A stretch of 38,158 nucleotides of DNA from positions 14,840-52,997 of the forward strand of contig JFAX01000021.1 in NCBI GenBank assembly GCA_000585015.1. Direction: 5' to 3'. The notes beneath the pieces were generated by a model. The model ran no database searches. It was not told the origin of the DNA and saw only the letters and a program-made list of their open reading frames with translations. Source of the stretch: Candidatus Accumulibacter adjunctus (GTDB lineage: Bacteria; Pseudomonadota; Gammaproteobacteria; Burkholderiales; Rhodocyclaceae). The translations under genes and the position numbers were made by a program. This document shows, in pieces, positions 16,819 to 24,635 of the stretch; the stretch's first letter is position 1; each line of letters opens with the position of its first letter.

Positions 16819-17064
16819 ATGAGCGACCAGGAAATCCTCGACAAGCTTCGTACCATCCTGCACGACACCTTCGAAATCGAGGTGACCCGTGTCACACCGG
16901 AAGCGCAGTTGTTTGCCGACTTGGACCTCGACAGCATCGACGCTGTCGATCTCGCCATCCAGTTGCAGAAGCTCACAGGCAAGCGTATCCAGCCGCAGGA
17001 CTTCAAGGACATCAGGTCGGTCGCCGACGTGATCTCTGCCGTACACCGACTGATGGCGGTCTAG
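16819..17064 (+). CDS. apeF: ApeF: acyl carrier protein
   Basis: A second carrier protein, 81 residues, with the phosphopantetheine motif DLDLDSIDAVDL (Ser39). It is clearly divergent from the first carrier 25 nt upstream, consistent with separate jobs: starter loading versus malonyl extension in known aryl polyene systems. ATG 16819 is preceded by a modest AGAGA ribosome site. The frame is open upstream, but that part overlaps apeE. Confidence 0.92.
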   Translation: MSDQEILDKLRTILHDTFEIEVTRVTPEAQLFADLDLDSIDAVDLAIQLQKLTGKRIQPQDFKDIRSVADVISAVHRLMAV

Positions 17065-17084
17065 CGAAGAAGGGTCGGGTGGCG

Positions 17085-17648
17085 ATGAACAGGGTGTCGA
17101 ATGCAATGGTGGTGGGTTTCGCGCTCACCTACCCCTTGGTCGTCTATTTCGGCTTGCAGCATTTCGAACCGAGGATTTTCGGGGCGCTGCTCGGCGCCTT
17201 GCTGCTGCTGCGGAAATGGCAATCGGTGCGCAGTTGTGCGACCAGACTGCGGCCGGCAGAACGTCTCTCCGCCGCTGTCCTGGGAGCCTACACGCTCACA
17301 ATCGTTGCCAGCAACAGCGAGCTCCTGCTCATGCTCTACCCGGCCGTGGTCAGTCTCTCCCTGCTGTCTGTCTTCGGCAGCAGCCTCCTGTGTCCACCAA
17401 CGGTGATCGAGCGCATGGCACGCCTCTCCGAGCCCGACCTGCCACCCTCGGGTGTGAGCTACACCCGTCGGGTCACACAGGCATGGTGCGCATTCTTCGT
17501 TTTCAACGCCGTCGTTTCGGCCACCACCATGTTCGCCTCGCGCGACGTCTGGCTGCTGTACAACGGTCTGATCGCCTATCTGCTGATGGGGGTGCTCTTC
17601 GCGGGTGAATGGCTGGTACGCCTTCGTGTTCGACGCCGGGCAGCCTGA
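17085..17648 (+). CDS. apeG: ApeG: small polytopic membrane protein
   Basis: A 187-residue protein with about five hydrophobic segments (ALTYPLVVYFGL, FGALLGALLLL, LGAYTLTIVA, LYPAVVSLSLLSVFGSSLL and a C-terminal pair ending LLMGVLFAGEWLVRL). It matches the predicted membrane protein that sits between the carrier proteins and the ligase in aryl polyene clusters. Its function is not established; the context suggests tethering the synthase to the inner membrane or handling the lipid-linked product. ATG 17085 is used; an in-frame GTG at 17079 is also possible. Confidence 0.85.
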   Translation: MNRVSNAMVVGFALTYPLVVYFGLQHFEPRIFGALLGALLLLRKWQSVRSCATRLRPAERLSAAVLGAYTLTIVASNSELLLMLYPAVVSLSLLSVFGSSLLCPPTVIERMARLSEPDLPPSGVSYTRRVTQAWCAFFVFNAVVSATTMFASRDVWLLYNGLIAYLLMGVLFAGEWLVRLRVRRRAA

Positions 17649-17654
17649 GGAAAG

Positions 17655-18923
17655 ATGAACGTCTCTCTTGATGCCCTCAATCCGTCGGACGATCGTGTCG
17701 TCGCAGTTGACGGCGCGCGCCGTGTCAACTGGCGTGATCTGCGCGCTGCCGTCGCGGCACAGCGTGGTGCGCAGAGCATGGCGTCGGAGGGCCGCCGCCG
17801 CGTACTCTTGCGGGGAGCCTGCCCGATCGATTTCACTGCGGAATTGCTCGCCGCTTTGGCTGAAGACCACGTGGCCGTCATCCCGCCGAACTTCCAGCCT
17901 CAAACGCTGGGCGCTCTCGCCGAGCTGCCGTCGCCTATCGATGTGCCACCGCGGACGATCGAGCTTTACACCTCGGGCAGTAGCGGCGAGCCGAAGTGCG
18001 TGGCAAAGGAGGTGCGCCAGCTCGAAGCCGAGTGCCGCACGCTGGAAAGCTGCTGGGGCAAGATGGTGACCCCAGACGCGATCGTCCTTGCCACGACGCC
18101 GCACCACCACATCTATGGCCTGTTGTTTCGCTTGCTCTGGCCGCTGCTCTCCGGTCGGCCCTTCGACAACGCGACGATTTCCGAGCCGACCGCTTTCGCC
18201 GAGCGGCTGCGCGCGACAGAGTCCTCCCTTCTGGTCTCGTCGCCGGCACAACTGTCGCGGCTGCACCAACTGCTCGACCTCACCGCACTGCCAAACCAGC
18301 CCGCACTGGTGTTCTCCTCCGGGGGACCGCTGGACGCCGCAACAGCCGAAAGCTACAGGCGGGCCTGGGGCTCTGCCCCGACTGAGGTCTATGGCAGCAC
18401 CGAAAGTGGCGGGATCGCTTGGCGGCGGCAGGACCACGGTCCGAACTGGACGCCGCTGCCGCAAGTTCAGGTCGCAATGGACACTGATGGCGCCTTGCTT
18501 GTCCGTTCGCCCTTCCTCCCCGACCACGAGCCCCTGCGCCTGCAGGATGCCGTCGAGCTTGCGGCAGACGGTACCTTCATCTTGCGCGGTCGGCTCGACC
18601 GGGTCGTCAAGATTGAGGAAAAGCGGTTGTCGCTGCCCGAGATGGAAGCGTGGCTCGCCGGACATCCGGGCGTTGCCGCCGCCGCGGTAGCCCCAGTGGC
18701 GATTTCCGGCCGCACGCTGGTTGGCGCAGTCGTTGTCGCGGCTGCTGCCGCGCCGCAGCGCAAGGTGCTGATCGAGTCACTCCGTCAGCACTTGGGGCAG
18801 CGATTTGACCCCGTACTGCTGCCTCGGCGGTGGCGCTTCGTCGACGCGCTACCCTACGGCGAGCGCGGCAAACTCTTGCTCAACGACGTTGCCAGGCTGT
18901 TGGAGGCTACGCCGTGTGCCTGA
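17655..18923 (+). CDS. apeH: ApeH: AMP-dependent aryl-acid ligase for starter loading
   Basis: Adenylate-forming enzyme of 422 residues, shorter than typical acyl-CoA ligases, as is usual for the aryl polyene type. The P-loop-like motif is LYTSGSSGEPK, followed by YGSTESGG, the hinge RGRLDRVVKIEEKRLSLPEME, and a C-terminal lysine in ERGKLLLND. It would activate an aromatic acid (4-hydroxybenzoate or a hydroxycinnamate in known systems) and load it on the carrier protein. RBS GAGGAAAG precedes ATG 17655. Its TGA overlaps the ATG of apeI. The long minus-strand frame opposite is a shadow. Confidence 0.92.
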   Translation: MNVSLDALNPSDDRVVAVDGARRVNWRDLRAAVAAQRGAQSMASEGRRRVLLRGACPIDFTAELLAALAEDHVAVIPPNFQPQTLGALAELPSPIDVPPRTIELYTSGSSGEPKCVAKEVRQLEAECRTLESCWGKMVTPDAIVLATTPHHHIYGLLFRLLWPLLSGRPFDNATISEPTAFAERLRATESSLLVSSPAQLSRLHQLLDLTALPNQPALVFSSGGPLDAATAESYRRAWGSAPTEVYGSTESGGIAWRRQDHGPNWTPLPQVQVAMDTDGALLVRSPFLPDHEPLRLQDAVELAADGTFILRGRLDRVVKIEEKRLSLPEMEAWLAGHPGVAAAAVAPVAISGRTLVGAVVVAAAAAPQRKVLIESLRQHLGQRFDPVLLPRRWRFVDALPYGERGKLLLNDVARLLEATPCA

Positions 18924-19273
18924 TGCCGCATGTCCAGCAGATCCGGATCGACGATACCTCGGCGACGCTGCAATTGACGGTCGTGCCGTCACTCGACTAT
19001 TTCCCCGGTCACTTTCCGAACCACCCGATCTTGCCCGGCGTCGTGCAGGTCGACTGGGTCGTTCGCCTCGCACGCCAGTATCTGGGCGTTCGGTGCACCG
19101 GTTTCTCAGCGTTGCGCGCGCTGAAGTTCTCCGCGCCCATCCTGCCGGGAAGGAGGCTGTCACTGCAGATCGACTGGTCGCCGGAAAGGCAGTGTCTCGA
19201 TTTCGCCTATTGCGACGGCAAGCGCCCGATGTCGTCCGGCCAGATCTTCTTTGCCATCGGAGCCGCAGGATGA
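18923..19273 (+). CDS. apeI: ApeI: hotdog-fold 3-hydroxyacyl-ACP dehydratase
   Basis: A 116-residue protein with the FabA/FabZ-like motif FPGHFPNHPILPGVVQVDW, in which His30 would be catalytic. It removes water from 3-hydroxyacyl chains to give the conjugated double bonds, probably in a complex with ApeP as described for other clusters. ATG 18923 overlaps the apeH stop (TGATG); the longer open frame upstream lies inside apeH, and a GTG at 18914 is a minor alternative. The end overlaps apeJ by 4 nt. Confidence 0.88.
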   Translation: MPHVQQIRIDDTSATLQLTVVPSLDYFPGHFPNHPILPGVVQVDWVVRLARQYLGVRCTGFSALRALKFSAPILPGRRLSLQIDWSPERQCLDFAYCDGKRPMSSGQIFFAIGAAG

Positions 19274-20952
19274 GCTTCGTCCCCGCCATCGTCATTCCAA
19301 TCTATAACCACAAGGAAACGATCGCCGCAGTGGTTGCGCGATTGGCGGACTACGACGTGCCAGTCTTCATCGTCGATGATGGCTCGGACGAGGAGACACA
19401 GCGAACTCTCGCCGCTGTCGCCGACAGGGAACCACTTGCACGCCTCTCGCGCCTGCCGGAAAATGTCGGCAAAGGTGCCGCTGTCATGCACGGCTTGCGC
19501 GAAGCCTTTGCGGCAGGTTGCACGCACGCGTTGCAGGTGGATGCCGACGGCCAGCACGACCTCGCCGACGTGCCACGCTTTCTCGAGCAGAGTCGCATCA
19601 AGCCGCATGCGGTCGTTGCTGGCTGCCCACGCTACGACGAGTCGGCACCTGCCTGTCGGCGCTACGGCCGCTACGTGACTCATTTCTGGGTCTGGGTGGA
19701 AACGCTCTCCTTCGCGATCGGCGACTCGATGTGCGGCTTCCGCGTTTACCCGCTTGCAGCGAGCGTTGCGCTGATCGACCGTCATCGATTGCCGACGCGG
19801 ATGACCTTCGACACCGAGATCATCGTCCGTCTGTTCTGGATGGGACTGCCCGTCGTCAACTTGGAGACGCGAGTCATCTACCCGCCAGGCGGCCTGTCGC
19901 ACTTCCGCATGTGGCGTGACAATCTGCGCATCTCGTGGATGCACACGCGGCTTTGCGCCGGCATGCTGGCTCGTCTGCCACTGCTGTTGTGGCGCAAGCG
20001 CTGCCCGCCACGCTCTGGCGCGGTGCATTGGTCGCGGCATCGCGAGCGCGGCAGTTCCCTCGGCCTGCGCTTGACTGTCGCCAGCTACCACCTGTTCGGC
20101 GACCGGGTCGCACGGGTGCTGCTGCGCCCCATCGTTGGCTGGTTCTTCCTGAGCGGTGGAACGGCACGAGAGGCCTCGCTCGATTATCTTCGTCGCCTGC
20201 AGGCGACCTGGTTCGATACTCCGGCGCCAACTTGGCCGAACGCCTACCGGCACATGCTGGCTTTCGCCAACGCCAACCTCGACAAGCTGGCAGCCTGGAC
20301 CGGGCATGTCGCGCACGCCGGCATCGCATTCGACAACCAGAAGGCCTTCGAGGCACTGCTCGCCTCCGGGCGTGGCGCGGTACTGCTCGGTGCTCATTTC
20401 GGCAATCTCGAGATGATGCGAGCGTTGGCCCATCTCAACGGCATCGCCCGGGTCAACGCCGTCGTCTACACTGAACATGCCCGCCGCTTCAACGAGACAC
20501 TGGCCGCGGTGACCCCCGGCTTCGATCTCAACCTTCTGCAGATCAGCAGCCTCGGGCCGGAGACAGCCATCCTGCTGCGCGCGAAGATCGACCGTGGCGA
20601 GCTGCTGGTCATTGTCGGCGACCGCACGCCGCCCGCCGAAAATGGACGTGTTGTCAGCGTCGAGTTTCTAGGCACGCCTGCCCACTTCCCGCAAGGACCG
20701 TTCATCCTCGCCGCCCTGCTCGAATGCCCGGTTTACCTGTTCGTCTGCTTTCGCGAGTCTGATGGCTATCGCGTTCACTTCGAGCCCTTCGCCGAACGCA
20801 TCGACTTGCCGCGCGGCAAACGCGAAGTCGCGATCGCAACGCACGCGCAGCGCTATGCCGACCGTCTCGTCGAACTGTGCCGGCGAACGCCGTTCCAGTG
20901 GTTCAATTTCTTCGATTTCTGGGCCGACACCAAGTCCCGCCCACATCATTGA
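19270..20952 (+). CDS. apeJ: ApeJ: glycosyltransferase family 2 fused to LpxL-like acyltransferase
   Basis: A 560-residue fusion. Residues 1 to about 230 form a family 2 glycosyltransferase: the start VIPIYNHKETI, then IVDDGSDE (34-41), then DADGQHD. From about 295 onward the protein resembles LpxL/HtrB-type lipid acyltransferases, with AHFGNLE (His376, Glu381) and GDRTPP. This fusion is characteristic of aryl polyene clusters and is thought to join the polyene to its lipid anchor. ATG 19270 overlaps the apeI stop. The frame extends upstream through apeH, but that part is not coding. It ends the first tightly packed set of genes. Confidence 0.92.
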   Translation: MSFVPAIVIPIYNHKETIAAVVARLADYDVPVFIVDDGSDEETQRTLAAVADREPLARLSRLPENVGKGAAVMHGLREAFAAGCTHALQVDADGQHDLADVPRFLEQSRIKPHAVVAGCPRYDESAPACRRYGRYVTHFWVWVETLSFAIGDSMCGFRVYPLAASVALIDRHRLPTRMTFDTEIIVRLFWMGLPVVNLETRVIYPPGGLSHFRMWRDNLRISWMHTRLCAGMLARLPLLLWRKRCPPRSGAVHWSRHRERGSSLGLRLTVASYHLFGDRVARVLLRPIVGWFFLSGGTAREASLDYLRRLQATWFDTPAPTWPNAYRHMLAFANANLDKLAAWTGHVAHAGIAFDNQKAFEALLASGRGAVLLGAHFGNLEMMRALAHLNGIARVNAVVYTEHARRFNETLAAVTPGFDLNLLQISSLGPETAILLRAKIDRGELLVIVGDRTPPAENGRVVSVEFLGTPAHFPQGPFILAALLECPVYLFVCFRESDGYRVHFEPFAERIDLPRGKREVAIATHAQRYADRLVELCRRTPFQWFNFFDFWADTKSRPHH

Positions 20953-20966
20953 CCAAGGTACCAAGC

Positions 20967-21140
20967 ATGCGATTCCACCTCGACCCTGTCACATTGGCCA
21001 GCGGGCTCGGAGCCATCGCGGCGCATGCCCGCGATGGCCACAACGAGTTGCGGAGCGGCGAGAAGGAAGGTACCGGCGCCGCCGGCGGGCCGATGGCTGG
21101 TGTGGCAGGCAAGGGCGCCACCGTTGTCAAGTGGCCGTGA
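20967..21140 (+). CDS. Possible small glycine-rich protein (57 aa)
   Basis: ATG 20967 follows CAAGG by a few nucleotides and opens 57 codons: MRFHLDPVTLASGLGAIAAH, then a Gly/Ala-rich tail ending KGATVVKWP. There is no signal peptide, membrane segment or known motif. It sits 14 nt after apeJ and 39 nt before the SUMF1-like gene, reads in operon direction and fills what would otherwise be a gap. I do not recognise it from other aryl polyene clusters. It may be a real small protein or a chance frame; the position and the good start favour the former slightly. Confidence 0.45.
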   Translation: MRFHLDPVTLASGLGAIAAHARDGHNELRSGEKEGTGAAGGPMAGVAGKGATVVKWP

Positions 21141-21179
21141 TCGGGCTGTCGTCGTTTACTAACAACATGGGAGAATGTC

Positions 21180-21950
21180 ATGAATCGAACAACTCCAGTT
21201 CTGCTCGCGGCGGCCTTCGCCGTCGTTGGCGGCCTGCCGGCTGTCCACGCCAGCGATGTCGCGGCGAGCATCGAGATGGTCCGTGTGCCCGGAGGCTGCT
21301 ATCCGATGGGCAACACGGGCTATGAAAAGCACGAGCTTCCCGTCCACGAGGTGTGTGTCGACAGTTTCGAAATCGGCAAATACGAAATCACCCAGGGGCA
21401 GTGGAACGCCGTGATGGGCACGAAAGCGTCGAAGTTCGACACCTGCGGCGATACCTGCCCGGTCGATCAGGTTTCGTGGTTGCAGTCACAGGAGTTCATT
21501 CGCAAGCTCAACGCCCAAGGCCGCGGCGGGTTTCGCCTGCCGACCGAGGCAGAGTGGGAATACGCCTGCAGGAGCGGCGGCAAACAGGAAACCTGGCCGG
21601 GCGGCGTGTCAGCAGACCAGGTTTTCGACATCGCTTGGTTCAACAAGGCCAGCGCCGGCGAACGTACGCATCCGGTTGGCACGAAAAGGCCGAACGGACT
21701 CGGTATCCACGATATGGCCGGCAATGTCTGGGAATGGGTCCAGGACAAGTTCGTTTCGCCCTACCCCGTCTTGCCGAAGGAGAATCCGCGTATCGAAACA
21801 GGCGGCGAGGAGAAGCGCGTGATGCGTGGCGGCTCCTGGGGTCAGAAGGTCAACTACGTCCGCTGTGGCATTCGCTCCCGTTACGAGCCGGAGTTCGTCG
21901 ACGTTGCGGGCCGAGTCGGGCTGCGTGTCGTGCGGGACACTGAACGTTGA
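21180..21950 (+). CDS. Secreted SUMF1/formylglycine-generating-enzyme-fold protein
   Basis: A 256-residue protein with a signal peptide (cleavage near AVHA/SD). The SUMF1 fold is clear: MVRVPGGCYPMGN, KYEITQGQWNAVMG, VSWLQSQEFIRKLN, FRLPTEAEWEYACRSGG, GIHDMAGNVWEWVQD and VMRGGSW...CGIRSRYEP. True formylglycine-generating enzymes have two copper-binding cysteines after RGGSW; here the first is missing (SWGQ) and only the second is kept (YVRCGIR). Sulfatase activation is therefore unlikely. Other members of this fold are non-heme iron enzymes or binding proteins. RBS GGGAG precedes ATG 21180. It lies inside the aryl polyene operon, where it is not a core gene; its role there is unknown. Confidence 0.88.
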   Translation: MNRTTPVLLAAAFAVVGGLPAVHASDVAASIEMVRVPGGCYPMGNTGYEKHELPVHEVCVDSFEIGKYEITQGQWNAVMGTKASKFDTCGDTCPVDQVSWLQSQEFIRKLNAQGRGGFRLPTEAEWEYACRSGGKQETWPGGVSADQVFDIAWFNKASAGERTHPVGTKRPNGLGIHDMAGNVWEWVQDKFVSPYPVLPKENPRIETGGEEKRVMRGGSWGQKVNYVRCGIRSRYEPEFVDVAGRVGLRVVRDTER

Positions 21951-22049
21951 TGCACCGAGTACGACCGGTGACGCTGCGTCGTCGGAGCCGACGGGAACGT
22001 GGGGCGTCGATTGTCAGGAACCTCTAGGTTGACTGCTCCCACCCCGCAA

Positions 22050-23609
22050 ATGAAGACGGGCCCGAATGCGTCGGCAAAGTCGTGCCGTGTCATCGGTGAC
22101 GACGCCCTTTCCGTACGCGACGTGGTCGATATCGCGTTCTGCCGTTCGACTGTCGCCCTCTCCGATGATGCCGGCTTCACGCGTCGCATCGATGCCGGTG
22201 CCGAGTACCTCGAACGCCTGCTCGCCAACGGCGGCACCGTTTACGGCGTCACCACCGGATATGGCGACTCCTGTACCATCGCCGTTCCGTCGGATCTCGT
22301 CGCCGAGTTGCCGCTCCATCTGACGCGCTATCACGGCTGCGGCCTCGGCGAGCATCTGCCGCCCGAAGCCGTACGTGCGGTGCTCGTCGCTCGCCTCGTG
22401 TCGCTCGCGCAGGGCGCCTCGGGGGTTCGCCGCGTCCTGCTGCAACGGCTTGTCGACCTGCTCAACCACGACCTACTGCCGTGCATCCCGGCCGAAGGCT
22501 CGGTTGGTGCCAGCGGAGACCTGACGCCGCTCTCCTACTTGGCAGCCACACTGGTCGGCGAACGAGCGGCACTTTACCGTGGCGAACTCACGACGGCCGC
22601 CGCGGCCTGGAGAGATCTCGGTATCGAGCCGTTGACACTGGCGCCGAAGGAGGGGCTGGCGATCATGAACGGCACTGCCGTGATGACCGGACTGGCCTGC
22701 CTCGCCGTCGCTCGGGCCGAGTACCTGACCCGCCTGTGCTGCCGCATCACTGCGCTCGCGTCGCTGGCGATGCGCGGCAACCCTGGGCACTTCGATCCGC
22801 GGCTGTTTGCCGTCAAGCCGCACGCCGGCCAGATCGAGGCCGCGCGCTGGATCTGGGAGGACATTGGCGGCACCTCGGCCAGCAGCGACGCTGAAAGCAT
22901 GCGCCTGCAGGACCGCTACTCGATCCGCTGCGCGCCACATGTCATCGGTGTTGCCCGTGACGCGCTGTCGTGGATTCGTCGCGACGTCGAGAACGAACTC
23001 AACAGCGCCAGCGACAATCCGATCATCGATGGTGAGGCAGGTTGGGTACTGCACGGAGGCCATTTCTACGGCGGCCACATCGCCTTCGCCATGGACGGTC
23101 TCAAGACTGCTGTCGCCAACCTCGCTGACCTGATGGACCGCCAACTCGCGCTGCTGGTTGATGGCCGTTACAACCACGGCCTGCCGCAGAATCTCTCCGG
23201 CACCGTTGGCACGCGCGCGCCGATCAACCACGGGTTCAAGGGCGTGCAGATTGGCAGTTCGGCGTGGACGGCAGAGGCGCTGAAGCTGACCATGCCGGCT
23301 TCGGTCTTCTCACGCTCGACCGAGTGCCACAACCAGGACAAGGTCAGCCTGGGCACCATTGCGGCACGCGACTGCCTGCGCATTCTCGAGTTGACCGAGC
23401 AGGTCGCCGCCGCGTTGGTGCTGGCGACGGCGCAAGCGGTGGAATTGCGCTTTCGCGACGAGACGCCGGTGCTGACGGCAAACTGCGCGGCTTTCGTCGA
23501 GGCTGTGCGGGTGCATAGCGAGTTCCTCGACGAGGATCGCCCGCTCGAGGGCGATCTGCGCTGTACTGTTGAGCTCATCCGCAGCCGGCACTGGAGCCTT
23601 GATGCCTGA
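22050..23609 (+). CDS. MIO-type aromatic amino acid ammonia-lyase (HAL/PAL/TAL family)
   Basis: A 519-residue lyase. The triad ASG that cyclises to the MIO cofactor is at 154-156 in GSVGASGDLTPLSYLA, and the family motifs VYGVTTGYGD, MNGTAVMTG, ENELNSASDNPI and QDKVSLGT are present. It would remove ammonia from tyrosine, phenylalanine or histidine. Inside an aryl polyene operon the likely product is a (hydroxy)cinnamate starter for ApeH. The selectivity region reads LTRYHGCG, unlike the HL pair of classical tyrosine or FL pair of phenylalanine lyases, so the substrate is open. ATG 22050 has no good ribosome site; TTG 22029 and GTG 21999 are in-frame alternatives. The end overlaps apeK by 8 nt. 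Confidence 0.92.
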   Translation: MKTGPNASAKSCRVIGDDALSVRDVVDIAFCRSTVALSDDAGFTRRIDAGAEYLERLLANGGTVYGVTTGYGDSCTIAVPSDLVAELPLHLTRYHGCGLGEHLPPEAVRAVLVARLVSLAQGASGVRRVLLQRLVDLLNHDLLPCIPAEGSVGASGDLTPLSYLAATLVGERAALYRGELTTAAAAWRDLGIEPLTLAPKEGLAIMNGTAVMTGLACLAVARAEYLTRLCCRITALASLAMRGNPGHFDPRLFAVKPHAGQIEAARWIWEDIGGTSASSDAESMRLQDRYSIRCAPHVIGVARDALSWIRRDVENELNSASDNPIIDGEAGWVLHGGHFYGGHIAFAMDGLKTAVANLADLMDRQLALLVDGRYNHGLPQNLSGTVGTRAPINHGFKGVQIGSSAWTAEALKLTMPASVFSRSTECHNQDKVSLGTIAARDCLRILELTEQVAAALVLATAQAVELRFRDETPVLTANCAAFVEAVRVHSEFLDEDRPLEGDLRCTVELIRSRHWSLDA

Positions 23610-24024
23610 GCTCGCCGCCGAGGTGACGATCGAGGTGCCGTTTCACGACATCGATCTCATGGACGTAGCTTGGCACGGCCACTACGTCAAGTATTTCGAA
23701 CTGGCGCGCTGCGCCCTGCTGAGGACGATCGACTACGACTATCCGCAGATGCGCGACTCCGGTTACGCTTGGCCGGTGGTCGAGTGCTATCTGAAATACG
23801 TGCGTCCGGCCCGTTACAACCAACGCCTGTCGATCCGTGCCATATTGCGTGAATACGAGAACCGGTTGCGTTTCGACTACGAGATTCGCGATGCGGCAAG
23901 CGGCGAGCGCCTGACAAGGGGACACACGGTACAGGTTGCCGTGGACATCAACAACGGCGAACTGCAGTTCGTCTCGCCCGACTGCCTGATTGCTCGCGTG
24001 GAGACGACATGCGCCGCCAGATGA
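23602..24024 (+). CDS. apeK: ApeK: hotdog-fold acyl thioesterase
   Basis: A 140-residue thioesterase of the 4-hydroxybenzoyl-CoA/YbgC type. FHDIDLMDVAWHGHYVKYFE carries the family's acidic active-site motif, with Asp18 as the likely catalytic residue. It would hydrolyse acyl thioesters, either releasing the finished polyene or clearing stalled carrier proteins. ATG 23602 lies within the last codons of the ammonia-lyase gene, and the end overlaps apeL by 16 nt. An upstream extension of 11 codons to 23569 lacks a sensible start. Confidence 0.9.
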   Translation: MPELAAEVTIEVPFHDIDLMDVAWHGHYVKYFELARCALLRTIDYDYPQMRDSGYAWPVVECYLKYVRPARYNQRLSIRAILREYENRLRFDYEIRDAASGERLTRGHTVQVAVDINNGELQFVSPDCLIARVETTCAAR

Positions 24025-24635
24025 CGTCCTGTGTTTTCTTTGTGCTGATCCTGCCGTTCGCTGCGATGGCTGCGCCGACAACCCCCGAGCTTGCGGCACA
24101 CATGGCACAACGGTTCGAACAGGCACCTGTGCTGCGCGCCGAGTTCACCCAGGAAAAGCGGATGGCGGCATTCCGGAAGCCACTGCAGACGCGTGGTCAG
24201 CTGACCGTGGTGCGCGGCGAGGGGGTGATCTGGCAGATCGATGCCCCGCTCAAGGTTGCCTATGTACTTGCCGAAGATCGCATTGTCGAGATCGGCGAGG
24301 ATGGCGTGACGCAGATCCGAGCGGCGCAAGACATGCCCGGTCTGGCGCAGGTCGGTGCGCTGTTCCGAGCCCTGCTCGGTGCGCGGGTCGACGTGCTGGC
24401 GGACCTCTTTGCCGTCGTGCCGGAGGGAACACTCGACGCTTGGCGCCTGACGCTCACCCCAAGGCCTGGCCCGATCGCGCAGGCGATACGCGAAATCCGC
24501 ATGAACGGTGGCCGTCACGTCGAGCAAATCCGCATCGATGAAGCAAATGGCGACAGCGCGACTCTGGTTTTTCGCAACTTCCGAGAGGATCGCACGCTGC
24601 TGCCGGTCGAGCGCGAGCGTTTCGGGTTGCGCTGA
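24009..24635 (+). CDS. apeL: ApeL: LolA-like outer-membrane lipoprotein carrier
   Basis: A 208-residue periplasmic protein with a signal peptide (MRRQMTSCVFFVLILPFAAMA, cleavage before AP). The mature part resembles LolA: APVLRAEFTQEKRMAAFRKPLQTRGQL and GVIWQIDAPLKVAYVL. It is a cluster-specific paralogue, and the context indicates it shuttles the lipid-linked polyene across the periplasm between the ApeM exporter and the outer membrane. The last base of its TGA is the first base of apeM. Confidence 0.9.
   Translation: MRRQMTSCVFFVLILPFAAMAAPTTPELAAHMAQRFEQAPVLRAEFTQEKRMAAFRKPLQTRGQLTVVRGEGVIWQIDAPLKVAYVLAEDRIVEIGEDGVTQIRAAQDMPGLAQVGALFRALLGARVDVLADLFAVVPEGTLDAWRLTLTPRPGPIAQAIREIRMNGGRHVEQIRIDEANGDSATLVFRNFREDRTLLPVERERFGLR

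Noticed and set aside
17061..18665. Minus-strand open frame of 534 codons
   Set aside because: Covers apeG and apeH in antisense; Arg/Gln/Gly-rich product without domains, a GC-rich shadow.
19207..20478. Minus-strand open frame of 423 codons
   Set aside because: Antisense to apeJ, which has clear glycosyltransferase and acyltransferase motifs.
21180..21950. Sulfatase-activating formylglycine-generating enzyme
   Set aside because: The first of the two essential cysteines is missing and no sulfatase is encoded in the window.
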